From Enhygromyxa salina (GTDB lineage: Bacteria; Myxococcota_A; Polyangia; Nannocystales; Nannocystaceae), in assembly GCF_000737335.2 (NCBI RefSeq), contig NZ_JMCC02000039.1:21077-85076 (forward strand): a stretch of DNA of 64,000 bases, given 5' to 3'. A program made the translations under genes and the position numbers. Positions 51,194 to 60,524 of this stretch are shown one piece after another. Position 1 is the first letter of the stretch. Each line of letters begins with the position of its first letter. Below the pieces are notes generated by a model. The model ran no database searches, was not told the origin of the DNA, and saw only the letters and a list, made by a program, of their open reading frames with translations.

Positions 51194-54100
51194 ATGCCCG
51201 CCCCCCCCGAGCGCACCCTGCGAGTGCTACCAACGCGCGATCGCGTAGCAGAGCACCTCCGCGAGCGAGTCCGCGCCCAGGGTGTCGCCCTCGCCCTAGG
51301 CGTAATCGACCTACGCTCCCTCGAAGATCGCCTAATCCGCGCCACCCAGCTCAACCCAATCGGCACCACCGAGTCCCGCCTGGTCGTCAGCGCCGTCGCC
51401 CCCGACGCCGCCCGCGGCACCACCCTCGCAGAGCTCGCCACCCAGCCCGGCTTCGCCGAGTCGTTCCTCGAGCTCTGGGACACCCTACGCCGCGCCGGCA
51501 TCGATCGCCTCGGCTTCGAGCGCCTCGCCACCCAGCTATCCCGCCGACCCGACAGCCTGAGCGGCCGCCGGTTCACCGCGCTGGCCCGGATCGCCACCGC
51601 CTACGAAGCCCGCCTGCACGCACGCGGCGCGCTCGACGGCGTGGCCGCCCGCGTGCGCCTACCGCGGGCGATCTCCGAGCTCGGCCGCCACCGCTTGGCC
51701 AGCTTGGTCGACGGCGCCCGCGTGATCGAGGTCGAGCGCAACCCGGAGTTACCGGTGATCCGCGCGCGAATGTGGGAGGCGCTCGCGCGCGCAGGTCTGG
51801 ACGTCACCGTCGAGGTACCCGTGCTCCCACCGGGCGACGATGACGTGGCGCCGGAGCTCGTCGGCGCGCTCGAGCTGCTGCGCCGCAACTTGGTCGAGGA
51901 GGCGCCGAGCGTCGACCTGCGCCCGATGCCGCTGCTCCACGACAACGCCAAGCTCGCCGCCGCGGGGTTGATCCCCTTCGTGCCGCCAAGCCGCGCCCGC
52001 GCGCTGGTCAGCGCGACCGTCCGCAACAAGCTCGAGCTGATCGACGCCGAGGACGAGCGGGCGGCGCTGCGCGGCGTGAGCGCGGCGATTCGAGAACTGC
52101 TGCACGAAGGCGTCGCGCCACACCGGGTGACGATCGCGGTCCCACGCCTGGGCCTCGCGCGGCACCGAGTGCTCGCGGCGCTCGACGCTGCTGAGCTCCC
52201 GTGTGAAGAGACCCGCGGCCAGCCCGTGCTGCAGGCGGCGCCTCTGCGGCTCACGCTCGCGCTGATCGACGCGGCCGAGCGCGAGCTGCCCCGCGAGGCG
52301 CTCGCGGGCGTGCTCGAGTCAGCCTACGTAGCCCGCCGCGACACCACCGCTCTGTTGTCCGCCCTGCGCGAGGCTGGTTCGCGCGACAATCGGGGGATCG
52401 GGCACCTCGGTCGGCTCCGCGCCCACGCGGACAAGCTTGCCCGCCAGCCGCCAGCGCCATTCGGTGCGGCACCCGCCGAACCACCGATCGACCTACCGCC
52501 AGCTCCGCCGATCGATCCATTCGACGACCCATTCGACGCGCTCCTCCACGACGAGTCAGATCAGGCGGACCTGCCAGATCATCCAGACGCCAACGGAGTC
52601 CCCCCCTTCGAGCACGACAACCATCCCAGCAACGCCGACTCCGTCGACGAAGACCCCCACTTCGACGAAGCACCCCCCTTCGACGAGGACACCCGCTTCG
52701 AAGACCAGGAGTACGAGCACGCCACCAACTCCGCGGAGGCCCCACCAACAAAGACCGACCCCGCCCGCGCCCAGCAGCGACGCAACGAACGCGCCGCCCG
52801 CTACCACCAGCTCGCAGACCGCTGGCAACGCCTGTTCGCCAAGCTTCGCCTGCGCCGATCCGCCACCCTGCGCGAGCACCTCGACGCCGTGTTCGCGGCC
52901 CTGCGCGCGCTCGGGATCCCACGCCGCTGCCTCGCGCTGCCCGAGCTCGGTGACGGCACCCGTGAGCGTCGGCTCGAGCGGGACGCCGTCGCGGCGTTGG
53001 CCCGGGATCGCGCGGCGTTGGAGGCTCTCGAGGCGGCCGGCCACGGGCTCGATGACGCCGCCGCCGCCGTCGGGGTCGCCGACGCACAGGTCTCGCTCAC
53101 CGACTTTCGTGCCCACCTCGAGGCCGCGCTCGCGGGCGTGCGCGAGCGGCCGGCCGGCGTCAGCGGAGCGGGGATCGCCGTGCGCGACCTCGTCGATCTA
53201 TCTCGCTCCCCCAGCGACTACGTATTCGTGATCCATGCCGTCGAAGGCGAGCTGCCAGGGTCCGGGCGCGTGCTGCCGTTCTTGGATGACGAAGACCGCC
53301 AGGCGCTCGACCGCGCCGCGGGCCGCCCCGTGCTGGGCACACCGACGGCCGCCGACGCCGGCACCTTCGCGCTCGCCTGCGCGGGCGTGCGCGAGCGCTT
53401 GGTCCTCGCCGCGCACCGCCACGACGCCGACGGCCGCGAGGTGATGCGGTCGCGCTACTTCGCAGCGCTGGCCGTCGCGCTTGGTCACGATCACCCGCCG
53501 CGAACCCTGGACGCTGGCGTGGTCCCAAGCTTCTCGCAGGCCAGCACGCGCGGACAGCTGTTGACCCGCATGAGCATGCTCGCCCGCGAGGGCCGGCCAG
53601 TCGCGACGCGGCGTGACAAGCTGGGCACAGGCGAGCTCGAGCGGGCACTCGACTGGGCCCTTGGCCACGCGCACGACCTCGCCCGCGCGGGCGTCCACCT
53701 GCCCGAGCACAGCCGCGCGCTCGCCCTGACCCGCCTGGACTTCAACTGGACCGGCCAACGCGAAGCCGCCCCGGGCTTGGTCTGGCAGGGCTCGGCGACC
53801 TCGCTGGAAGACTACGCCGCCTGCCCGTTCCGGTTCTTCGCGCAGCGGGTCTTGCGGGTCCGCCCGCCGCCGTCGATCCGCGACGAGCTCGACGCCGCCG
53901 AGCAAGGGAGCGTGCGCCACCTCGTGCTCGCGGAGGTCATGCAAGCGCTGCGCGACCAGGGCCTGACGCCGCTCGAAGGGGGCGATCGCACCGGCCACGA
54001 GAACCGCCTGGCCCGCGAGGTCTGCGAGGCCGTCCTCGATCGTTGGCAGCACTACGAGCGCACCGGCCCGCTGCCGCTGTGGTACCTGCACCGCGATCTG

Positions 54101-54856
54101 GTGGTCCGCGATCTCAGCCGCACGCTCGAGGGCGAGCGTCGATTTGCGATCGAGGCGTGGGAGCCCGGCGAGTTCGAGATCGGGTTTGGCGTCCCCTCCG
54201 AGGCGGGCGACGGCACGATCGAGGGCGTGCCCCTCGCAATCTTGGACCGCGACGGCGCGCGTCGCTTCGAGCTCGTTGGCCGGGTCGATCGCATCGACTA
54301 CCGCGGCGACGGGCGCGAGCGCGAGGGCCTGATCATCGACTACAAGTCCGGCCGCGTCGGCGATCGCATGCGCTTCGATCAGCTGGCCCGCACGCAGCTG
54401 CAGCTCCCGCTGTATGCCGCGTGGCTCGCAACCCGCCGCCCGGATCTTGGCGACGCCGACGCGGCTTATGTGTCACTGCGCGACGGCGAGCGCTCACAGG
54501 CCAGCTTGCTAGATCTGTGTCTGTCGAGCATCGAGCTCGACGGGTTGTTGGCGCTGGATCCCAACGAGCGACGCGACCTGCGAGCGCGCGCCGCGAACGA
54601 GCTGCCCGCGCCAAACGATCCCGCGACCGAGCCACAAGCTCGAGTGGGCCCGCCAGACGTCGCCGCCGGGGCGTTGGACCTGCCCGAGATCGGCCAGCGC
54701 AACCTCGCCGACAACGTGTGGGCGCTGCTCGGCGGGGTCGCGGAGGGCCGGTTCGACGTGCGCCCCCACGACCCCGGACGCGCGTGTCGCTATTGCTCGT
54801 TCGGTCCAGTATGTCGGGTCGAGCGCGGCGACGAGCTCGACGAGGGCGACACATGA
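51194..54856 (+). CDS. addB: AddB-like helicase-nuclease subunit (PD-(D/E)XK)
   Basis: A 1220-residue RecB/AddB-family protein of the double-strand-break resection complex. There is no Walker A GKT, consistent with AddB's inactivated motor. Residues ~429-526 form an acidic, Asp/Glu/Pro-rich insertion that is unusual. The C-terminal nuclease carries RFELVGRVDRIDYRG (Asp1032) and IIDYKSGR (Asp1049, Lys1051). Cys877 (YAACPFRFFAQR) with C1198, C1201 and C1207 (CRYCSFGPVC) form the AddB-type iron-sulfur staple. ATG 51194 lies among C-rich sequence; no Shine-Dalgarno is strong. It overlaps addA by ATGA, so both are coupled. Confidence 0.92.
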   Translation: MPAPPERTLRVLPTRDRVAEHLRERVRAQGVALALGVIDLRSLEDRLIRATQLNPIGTTESRLVVSAVAPDAARGTTLAELATQPGFAESFLELWDTLRRAGIDRLGFERLATQLSRRPDSLSGRRFTALARIATAYEARLHARGALDGVAARVRLPRAISELGRHRLASLVDGARVIEVERNPELPVIRARMWEALARAGLDVTVEVPVLPPGDDDVAPELVGALELLRRNLVEEAPSVDLRPMPLLHDNAKLAAAGLIPFVPPSRARALVSATVRNKLELIDAEDERAALRGVSAAIRELLHEGVAPHRVTIAVPRLGLARHRVLAALDAAELPCEETRGQPVLQAAPLRLTLALIDAAERELPREALAGVLESAYVARRDTTALLSALREAGSRDNRGIGHLGRLRAHADKLARQPPAPFGAAPAEPPIDLPPAPPIDPFDDPFDALLHDESDQADLPDHPDANGVPPFEHDNHPSNADSVDEDPHFDEAPPFDEDTRFEDQEYEHATNSAEAPPTKTDPARAQQRRNERAARYHQLADRWQRLFAKLRLRRSATLREHLDAVFAALRALGIPRRCLALPELGDGTRERRLERDAVAALARDRAALEALEAAGHGLDDAAAAVGVADAQVSLTDFRAHLEAALAGVRERPAGVSGAGIAVRDLVDLSRSPSDYVFVIHAVEGELPGSGRVLPFLDDEDRQALDRAAGRPVLGTPTAADAGTFALACAGVRERLVLAAHRHDADGREVMRSRYFAALAVALGHDHPPRTLDAGVVPSFSQASTRGQLLTRMSMLAREGRPVATRRDKLGTGELERALDWALGHAHDLARAGVHLPEHSRALALTRLDFNWTGQREAAPGLVWQGSATSLEDYAACPFRFFAQRVLRVRPPPSIRDELDAAEQGSVRHLVLAEVMQALRDQGLTPLEGGDRTGHENRLAREVCEAVLDRWQHYERTGPLPLWYLHRDLVVRDLSRTLEGERRFAIEAWEPGEFEIGFGVPSEAGDGTIEGVPLAILDRDGARRFELVGRVDRIDYRGDGREREGLIIDYKSGRVGDRMRFDQLARTQLQLPLYAAWLATRRPDLGDADAAYVSLRDGERSQASLLDLCLSSIELDGLLALDPNERRDLRARAANELPAPNDPATEPQARVGPPDVAAGALDLPEIGQRNLADNVWALLGGVAEGRFDVRPHDPGRACRYCSFGPVCRVERGDELDEGDT

Positions 54857-57800
54857 ACGAGCTCGAGCACGACGACCCACGGGGCCCGGGCGGTTCGAAC
54901 GACGCCAACGATCACGCGTCCGAGCAAGGATCACTCGAGCTCGACGCCAACCTGGTTTTGGCCGCGGGCGCGGGCGCGGGCAAGACCCACGCGCTGGTCA
55001 CCGTCGCGCTCGGGCTCTACGTTGGCGCCGGTCAGTCGCAGCGCGAGCCACTCGACCCCGCGCAGGTCTGGGCGGTGACCTTCACCGAGAAGGCCGCCCG
55101 CGAGCTGCGGCAGCGCATCGTCGCGCGTGCCGGTGCCCTGGCCGACAACCCCGAGGCCGCGCTCGCAGAAGAGCCCGAGCTGGCGCAGATGCTTGGTGAT
55201 CGCCAGCTGGGTGCGCCGCGCTGGCGGGCGATCCTCGACCAGCTCCCGGCCGCGCCGATCGGCACCTTTCACTCGCTGTGCGGGCAGCTGCTGCGCAGCT
55301 TCGCGGTCGAGGCCGGCGTCGATCCCAGCTTTGGCGTGCTCGATGAAAACGCCGCGAACGAGCTGTTCGCCCGCACCCTCGACGAGGTGTTGCTGCGCGA
55401 GCTCGAGGGCGGCGATGACGGGGATGACGACTCGCACACCCGCGCCGCCGCCCGGGCGCTGGGGGGGCCCGACACCTTGCGCGCGGCGCTTCGTCGCCTG
55501 CACGGCAAGCTTGGCGAGGAGGGCCGCGATCCGCAGTCGTTGCTGACCGACGCCGAGGGCCAACCGCAGCCGGGCTTCGATCGCAAGCTGGCCTGGGCCA
55601 GCTTCGCCGACGCTTGCCAGGCGCTGTGCGACAGCATCGCGCTGCTCGAGGAGTCCCGCGAAGATCGCCTGCGTCCCACCCTGCGCGCGCTGGCGATCGA
55701 GCGCCGCCGGATCGGCGACTGCGAGCCGCGGCAGGTCGACCGCTGGTACCCGGCAATGGTCCGCGTGGCTGGCCAACGCCGTGGCAAGGGCACCCTCCCC
55801 AAGCGCGCCAAGCGGGTGTGGGAGCCGTTCGCCGCGGCCTGGGAGCAGGTCCAAGACTGCGTGGCGAGCCTCGAAGAGCAGGAGCTCGCGCGCCGGATCG
55901 TCGCATTGCTCGACGCGATCTCGCGCGCCTACGCGGCAGAGAAGCAACGCCTGCAGGTGTTGGACTTCGTCGACCTGGTCCGCGGCGCCCACGATCTGCT
56001 CCGTGATGATCGGGTCGTGCGCCGGCAGGTGAAGCAGCGGCTCGGCGCGCTGTTGGTCGACGAATTTCAAGACACAAACGGGCTGCAGCTCGACCTGGTG
56101 CACCTGCTCGCGGAGGCCCGCGATCACGAGCGCGCCGTGCCCCGCGGCGCCCGAGCGAGCGCCCTGCTCCCGCTTGGCGCTCGGTGCTTCGCCGCCGTCG
56201 GGGATCGCAAGCAGTCGATCTACGAATTCCGCGGCGCCGACGTCTCGCTGTTTCAGACCCTCGCCGCGCGGGCCCGCAGCGGCGGCGCTGGCCTGCGGCT
56301 CCACGCGCTGCGGCGGTCCTGGCGATCCCGCCCCCGGCTGGTCGAGTTTTGCAATCAACTGTTCGCGCGCCTGCTGATCAGCGACGACCCCGAGGGCTTC
56401 GCCGTCGACTGGATCGAGGACGTCGATCGCCTGACCCCGGTCCGCGAAGATCACGAAGACCAAGCAGGGATCCCCGCCGTGCAGCTGCTGTGCAGCGATC
56501 CCACCGAAGACGCCCGCGCCCGCCGAAGCCAAGAGGCCCGGCGCATGGCCGAGCACCTGCGGCTGCTGCTCGACGCCCGGCCGCCGCTTGGGCGCAGCGA
56601 CGCACAGGGCCGACCCAAGCCCTTGCGCGGGGCCGACGTCGCGATCTTGATGCGCACCCACAGCCACGTCGCGCGCTACCGCAAGGCCCTGAGCGAGCTC
56701 GGGATCGCCTCGGTCGTCGTCGGGGGTCGGGGCTTTTACGCGGCCCGCGAGGTCCGCGAGCTGGCGGTCTTGATGTTGGCGATCGCGGATCCCCGCGATC
56801 CGCTGGCCTCTGCAGGCGTGTGGCGCTCGCCGGTGTGGGGCATCTGCGACGCGAGCATCGTCGAGCTGGCCGTCGCCGAGCAGCTGCGCGTTGCCGATCA
56901 CGTGGCCGGCTGCGCGATCGAGCTGAGCGCCCCCGAAGACGCCGCCACGGTCACCCAAGTCGCGCGTCTGATCGACCGCCTGCACCACGAGCTCGATCGC
57001 CTGGGACCGGCGAGGGTGCTGCGCTTCGCGGTCGATCGCCTGGGCCTGCGCCAAGTGCTGGCGTGGGACGACGCGGGCGAGCAGCGGATCGCCAACGTCG
57101 ACAAGCTGATCGCGCTGCTTGGCTCGCGCGAGTTCGCGGGGCTCGGCGCCGTGGCCACCGCGCGCCGCTTGCTCGAGCGTGGCGAGGATCTGCTCGATCG
57201 CGAGGCGCCCGCCGAGGTCGCCGCCGCGGCCGATCCCGACGCCGTGCGGATCATGACGGTGCACGCAGCCAAGGGGCTCGAGTTCCCGGTCGTGATCGTG
57301 CCCGAGCTTGGCGCCGAGCCGCGCGGTCAGGAGGGCCCGGTCGTGTTCGAGCGCGAGCTGGGCCTCGCGGTCGTCAGCCCCGATCTCGTCGGTCGGCGCC
57401 GGCCCAGCCCCCACGCGCAGGCGATCAACGAGCGCCTCGCCGCCCGCCGCGACGCCGAGAGCCGGCGGCTGCTCTACGTCGCGTGCACCCGCGCCCGCGA
57501 CTTGCTGGTGCTGATCGGCGACGCGCCCGAGGGCCGGGGCGCCGAGGGCAATTGGCGCAAGCTCATCGACGCCGCGCTGCCCGAGCTCACCGAGCTGGTC
57601 GAGGTCGTCGACGCGGGGCCGGTGATCCAAACCGAACAAGACGGGCCAACCAGCGCGATCCAGTGGCTGCTCGAACGGGTCGACGCGGTCCGCCGGGCGG
57701 CCACAGACGCCCCGGCCCCGGCCGACGCGAGCCCGACCGCCGCCCCGCTCGCAGATCCCACCGACACCCCATCACCCACCCCACCGACACCACCGGACCC

Positions 57801-58902
57801 CGCGCGCCAGGCCACCGACGAGTCCCCCGAGCAGCTCGACCGCGCCTACGCCCGCAGCGAGGCCCTGCACCTGCGCGACTGCGAGCTCGAGGTCTCGCTC
57901 TCGGGTCTGGCCGAGTTCGACAAGTGCCCGCGCCGCTATCTGCTGACCCACGTGGTCGGGCTCGAGACCCCGGTGCACGAGGAGCGCGAGGCCATGGTCG
58001 GCCTGCAGCTGCTGCCCTTTGTCCCGCGCGAGCGCGGCAACGAGCACGATTCGGGGGATCGCTCCCCGCCGAGCCTGTCCGAGGCCCGCGCCCGCGGCCG
58101 CTTGGTCCACTACTTGCTCGGAAGCGTGGATCTCGATCGCCTTGGCCGCGATCCCGCCCGGGCGCTCGACGGCTTCGCCGCCCAGGATCACATCCCCGAT
58201 AGGCTGTGGTCCGAGCTTCGCGATGACCTGCTGCGCTTTGCCGCGCGCCCGTGGGTCCACGAGCTGATCGAGATCCAGCGCAGCGATCCACGCCGCGTGC
58301 TGCGTTCGCTGCCCTTTGCCCTGCAGGTGCTTGGCGAGCATGCCCCGCAGGCGCCCCCGGTCGAGCCCACCACGCGGCCGCAGCTGGATCTGTTCGCGCC
58401 GATCACGACCGCCGCCGCCCCGCCGCCCGAGGGCTGCGTGATCGTGCGCGGTCGGATCGACTTGGTCTGGATCGACGACGACGGTCGGCTCAACGTGGTC
58501 GACTGGCAGTACGGCCGCGCGCCGCCGGATCCTGGCTCGATCCTCGATCCAGATCAGGTCGCCGGATTTCGCCGGCTCACCCAAGCCTGGGCGCTGCGGC
58601 GGCTGTGGGGCGACGCGATCGCCCTGCGCGCGGGCGCCGTGTTCCTGCGCGAGCAACAGCCTGACCCGGGCCTGCGAGAGCTGGACGCCGCCACCCTCGC
58701 GCGCTTCGATCAACGTCTGCGCGGAACCGCGGCGCGGCTGCTGCGGGTCGAGCTTGGGGAGGACGCGACCGCGCAGCCTTGGCCCAAGCTCGAGCAACCC
58801 GCGGCCTGCGGCGAGTGCATCCACATCGCTCGTTGTTGGCGCGCTGACCCAGCCGATTCCGGGGGTCCCGAGGCGGACAATCACGACCCCGGTGATCGGT
58901 GA
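54853..58902 (+). CDS. addA: AddA-like helicase-nuclease subunit
   Basis: A 1349-residue UvrD/RecB-family helicase with a C-terminal nuclease domain. Walker A is AGAGAGKTH (K44), Walker B region is LLVDEFQDTN, and motifs TFTEKAARELRQR, VGDRKQSIYEFRGAD and TVHAAKGLEFPVVIVPE are all present. The C-terminal nuclease has GRIDLVW (Asp1203) but VVDWQYG (Asp1217-Trp-Gln1219), so the catalytic Lys of the D-x-K motif is replaced by Gln. Cys1025, C1319, C1322 and C1328 give a second iron-sulfur staple, which is more usual in AddB or AdnB. With addB it would unwind and resect DNA ends for RecA-driven repair. Confidence 0.93.
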   Translation: MNELEHDDPRGPGGSNDANDHASEQGSLELDANLVLAAGAGAGKTHALVTVALGLYVGAGQSQREPLDPAQVWAVTFTEKAARELRQRIVARAGALADNPEAALAEEPELAQMLGDRQLGAPRWRAILDQLPAAPIGTFHSLCGQLLRSFAVEAGVDPSFGVLDENAANELFARTLDEVLLRELEGGDDGDDDSHTRAAARALGGPDTLRAALRRLHGKLGEEGRDPQSLLTDAEGQPQPGFDRKLAWASFADACQALCDSIALLEESREDRLRPTLRALAIERRRIGDCEPRQVDRWYPAMVRVAGQRRGKGTLPKRAKRVWEPFAAAWEQVQDCVASLEEQELARRIVALLDAISRAYAAEKQRLQVLDFVDLVRGAHDLLRDDRVVRRQVKQRLGALLVDEFQDTNGLQLDLVHLLAEARDHERAVPRGARASALLPLGARCFAAVGDRKQSIYEFRGADVSLFQTLAARARSGGAGLRLHALRRSWRSRPRLVEFCNQLFARLLISDDPEGFAVDWIEDVDRLTPVREDHEDQAGIPAVQLLCSDPTEDARARRSQEARRMAEHLRLLLDARPPLGRSDAQGRPKPLRGADVAILMRTHSHVARYRKALSELGIASVVVGGRGFYAAREVRELAVLMLAIADPRDPLASAGVWRSPVWGICDASIVELAVAEQLRVADHVAGCAIELSAPEDAATVTQVARLIDRLHHELDRLGPARVLRFAVDRLGLRQVLAWDDAGEQRIANVDKLIALLGSREFAGLGAVATARRLLERGEDLLDREAPAEVAAAADPDAVRIMTVHAAKGLEFPVVIVPELGAEPRGQEGPVVFERELGLAVVSPDLVGRRRPSPHAQAINERLAARRDAESRRLLYVACTRARDLLVLIGDAPEGRGAEGNWRKLIDAALPELTELVEVVDAGPVIQTEQDGPTSAIQWLLERVDAVRRAATDAPAPADASPTAAPLADPTDTPSPTPPTPPDPARQATDESPEQLDRAYARSEALHLRDCELEVSLSGLAEFDKCPRRYLLTHVVGLETPVHEEREAMVGLQLLPFVPRERGNEHDSGDRSPPSLSEARARGRLVHYLLGSVDLDRLGRDPARALDGFAAQDHIPDRLWSELRDDLLRFAARPWVHELIEIQRSDPRRVLRSLPFALQVLGEHAPQAPPVEPTTRPQLDLFAPITTAAAPPPEGCVIVRGRIDLVWIDDDGRLNVVDWQYGRAPPDPGSILDPDQVAGFRRLTQAWALRRLWGDAIALRAGAVFLREQQPDPGLRELDAATLARFDQRLRGTAARLLRVELGEDATAQPWPKLEQPAACGECIHIARCWRADPADSGGPEADNHDPGDR

Positions 58903-58939
58903 TTGTCCGGCAGCTTCACTTGGCATACCCTCCGCCGCC

Positions 58940-59593
58940 ATGGACCTCCGCAGCGAGTCTTTCGAGTCAAACGGGCCAATCCCCGGAGAGTTCGCGTTCT
59001 GCGTGCCAGCCGAGCAACCGGCAGACAGCCCTGTCAGCATGGCCCCCAACCGCAACCCTCAGCTGGCGTGGAGCGACGCGCCAGAGGGCACCAAGTCCTT
59101 CGCCATCATCTGCCGCGATCCCGACGCCCCGGCGACGGCCGAGGACGTCAACAAGGAAGGGAAGATGGTCTCGTTCCGGGTTGCCCGCGTCGACTTTTGC
59201 CACTGGGTACTGATCGACATCCCGGCGACCGCAACGCAGATCCCTGCTGGCTCGCACAGCGACGGGGTCACCGCGGGCGGTAAGCCGCCGGGCGCCACCC
59301 CCAATGGCCAAGGACTGCAGGGGGTCAACGACTACACCGGGTGGTTCGCCAACGACGAGAACATGAAGGGCGAGTACGCCGGCTACGACGGCCCATGCCC
59401 GCCGTGGAACGACGAGCGCCTGCACCACTACCACTTCACGATCTACGCCCTCGACGTCGAGACCCTGGGCCTATCGGGTAGCTTCGACGGGACCGCGGCG
59501 CTCGAGGCAATGGAAGGCCACGTGCTCGATCGGGCCGACTTGGTGGGCACGTACACGCTCAACCCCAAGGTCTCCGTAGCTTTGTCCAGCTAG
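58940..59593 (+). CDS. PEBP-family (YbhB/YbcL-like) protein
   Basis: A 217-residue phosphatidylethanolamine-binding-protein-type fold. Family marks: NPQLAWSDAPEGTKSFAIICRDPDAP (the DPDAP motif), VDFCHWVLIDIPATATQIPAG, GYDGPCPPWNDERLHHYHFTIYAL and HVLDRADLVGTYTL. It binds phospholipid-like or phosphorylated ligands; the exact role is unknown. CATACC begins 16 bases before the ATG. The stop codon TAG coincides with the CTAG at the left end of a large inverted repeat just downstream. Confidence 0.9.
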   Translation: MDLRSESFESNGPIPGEFAFCVPAEQPADSPVSMAPNRNPQLAWSDAPEGTKSFAIICRDPDAPATAEDVNKEGKMVSFRVARVDFCHWVLIDIPATATQIPAGSHSDGVTAGGKPPGATPNGQGLQGVNDYTGWFANDENMKGEYAGYDGPCPPWNDERLHHYHFTIYALDVETLGLSGSFDGTAALEAMEGHVLDRADLVGTYTLNPKVSVALSS

Positions 59594-59664
59594 AGAGGCG
59601 AACCGCCAAATCCCACGCACCAGTGTACGGCTGGCACGCGCGATTTAGCGGTTCGCCTCTCTAG
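59590..59664. repeat. 75-bp CTAG-flanked inverted repeat
   Basis: Arms 59590-59612 and 59642-59664 are reverse complements at 22 of 23 bases, around a 29-base loop. Ends read CTAGAGAGGCGAACC and GGTTCGCCTCTCTAG. The left CTAG overlaps the PEBP stop codon. Neither arm is followed by a T-run, so a simple terminator is less likely than a small hairpin element; it resembles the larger CTAG-flanked element at 18430-18599 in organisation but not in sequence. Confidence 0.65.
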
Positions 59665-59778
59665 GCGCGATCTCGCCCCGAAAACTTTTCGCCCTGCACG
59701 AATCGCTGGTCTGCGAATCGCTCGCTGCTCTTCTTGCGCTTGACCCCTTGGCCAGGGCCGCGTGATGCTCGCGCGACC

Positions 59779-60363
59779 ATGCCTCGCGCCAAAGCTTTTG
59801 ATCCTGATATCGTCCTCGACCGCGCAATTGAGCTGTTCTGGCGACGCGGCTACGAGGGCGCCTCGATGGCCAAATTACTCGAATGCATGGGGATCAGCCG
59901 CCAGAGTCTATACGACACGTTTGGGGACAAACACAGACTCTTCTTGGCGGCCATAGACCGCTATTGCATCAATCTCCGCAGCGAATTCGAGCGTATCGTC
60001 AGCACCCAGGCGTCCGGGACCGCGGGCATTCGTGCAGGCTTTGATTGGGTCAGGAGCGAGGTCGTCGAGCACCCCGAGCACCGCTCGTGCCTCATGGCCA
60101 ATTCGGCGCTCGAGCTGGGCCAGCGCGATCCCGAGCTGCGGGCCCGCGTCGCCGAGCATCTGCTCGAGATCGAAGAGGTGTTCTTCACCGCGCTCGAGCG
60201 GGACAACGTCACCGGGGAGATCAACGGTAAGCGCGACAACCGGGCGCTCGCGCGCTTCTTGACCAACTCGATGCACGGACTGGGCGTGCTGTCCCGGGGC
60301 GGGGCTTCGCAGTTGGCGGTGCGGGATACGATCGAGACTACGCTTTCCGTGCTGACGGTGTGA
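59779..60363 (+). CDS. TetR-family transcription regulator
   Basis: A 194-residue TetR/AcrR regulator. The DNA-binding region is DIVLDRAIELFWRRGYEGASMAKLLECMGISRQSLYDTFGDKHRLF, canonical TetR helix-turn-helix. The ligand domain includes RSEVVEHPEHRSCLMANSALELGQ (the Cys resembles YxaF/LmrA or QacR-like C-terminal domains). It follows the PEBP gene by 186 bp on the same strand. Target genes are not known. A small stem-loop (60367-60388) follows immediately after the stop, lacking a T-run. Confidence 0.9.
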   Translation: MPRAKAFDPDIVLDRAIELFWRRGYEGASMAKLLECMGISRQSLYDTFGDKHRLFLAAIDRYCINLRSEFERIVSTQASGTAGIRAGFDWVRSEVVEHPEHRSCLMANSALELGQRDPELRARVAEHLLEIEEVFFTALERDNVTGEINGKRDNRALARFLTNSMHGLGVLSRGGASQLAVRDTIETTLSVLTV

Positions 60364-60477
60364 GCGGGTCCGTGGCGTCTCACGGACCAGCCTGGAAACG
60401 AGGGGCAGTCATTGAGTGTGATTTCGGTGATCCGAATGGCGGGTCGTTGCGGCCAAGAGAATTTTGCGAAGTGAGCC

Positions 60478-60519
60478 AAAAAGAGCGGGGCGCCAGCAAT
60501 ACTTGCCGGCGCCCCGCTC
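60478..60519 (-). terminator. Rho-independent terminator of the Gly/Lys-rich gene
   Basis: A perfect 12-bp GC-rich stem (60483-60494 paired with 60508-60519) with a 13-base loop is followed, on the minus strand, by five T (plus-strand AAAAA at 60478-60482). It begins 6 bp after the stop codon of the 54-residue gene. Confidence 0.9.
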
Positions 60520-60524
60520 AGGTC

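Noticed and set aside
54931..57639. Long minus-strand frame opposite addA
   Set aside because: Antisense shadow; the plus strand has all helicase motifs.
59590..59664. Hairpin as a simple terminator for the PEBP gene
   Set aside because: Very long 23-bp stem, 29-base loop and no T-run; the CTAG ends fit an inserted element better. Not excluded.
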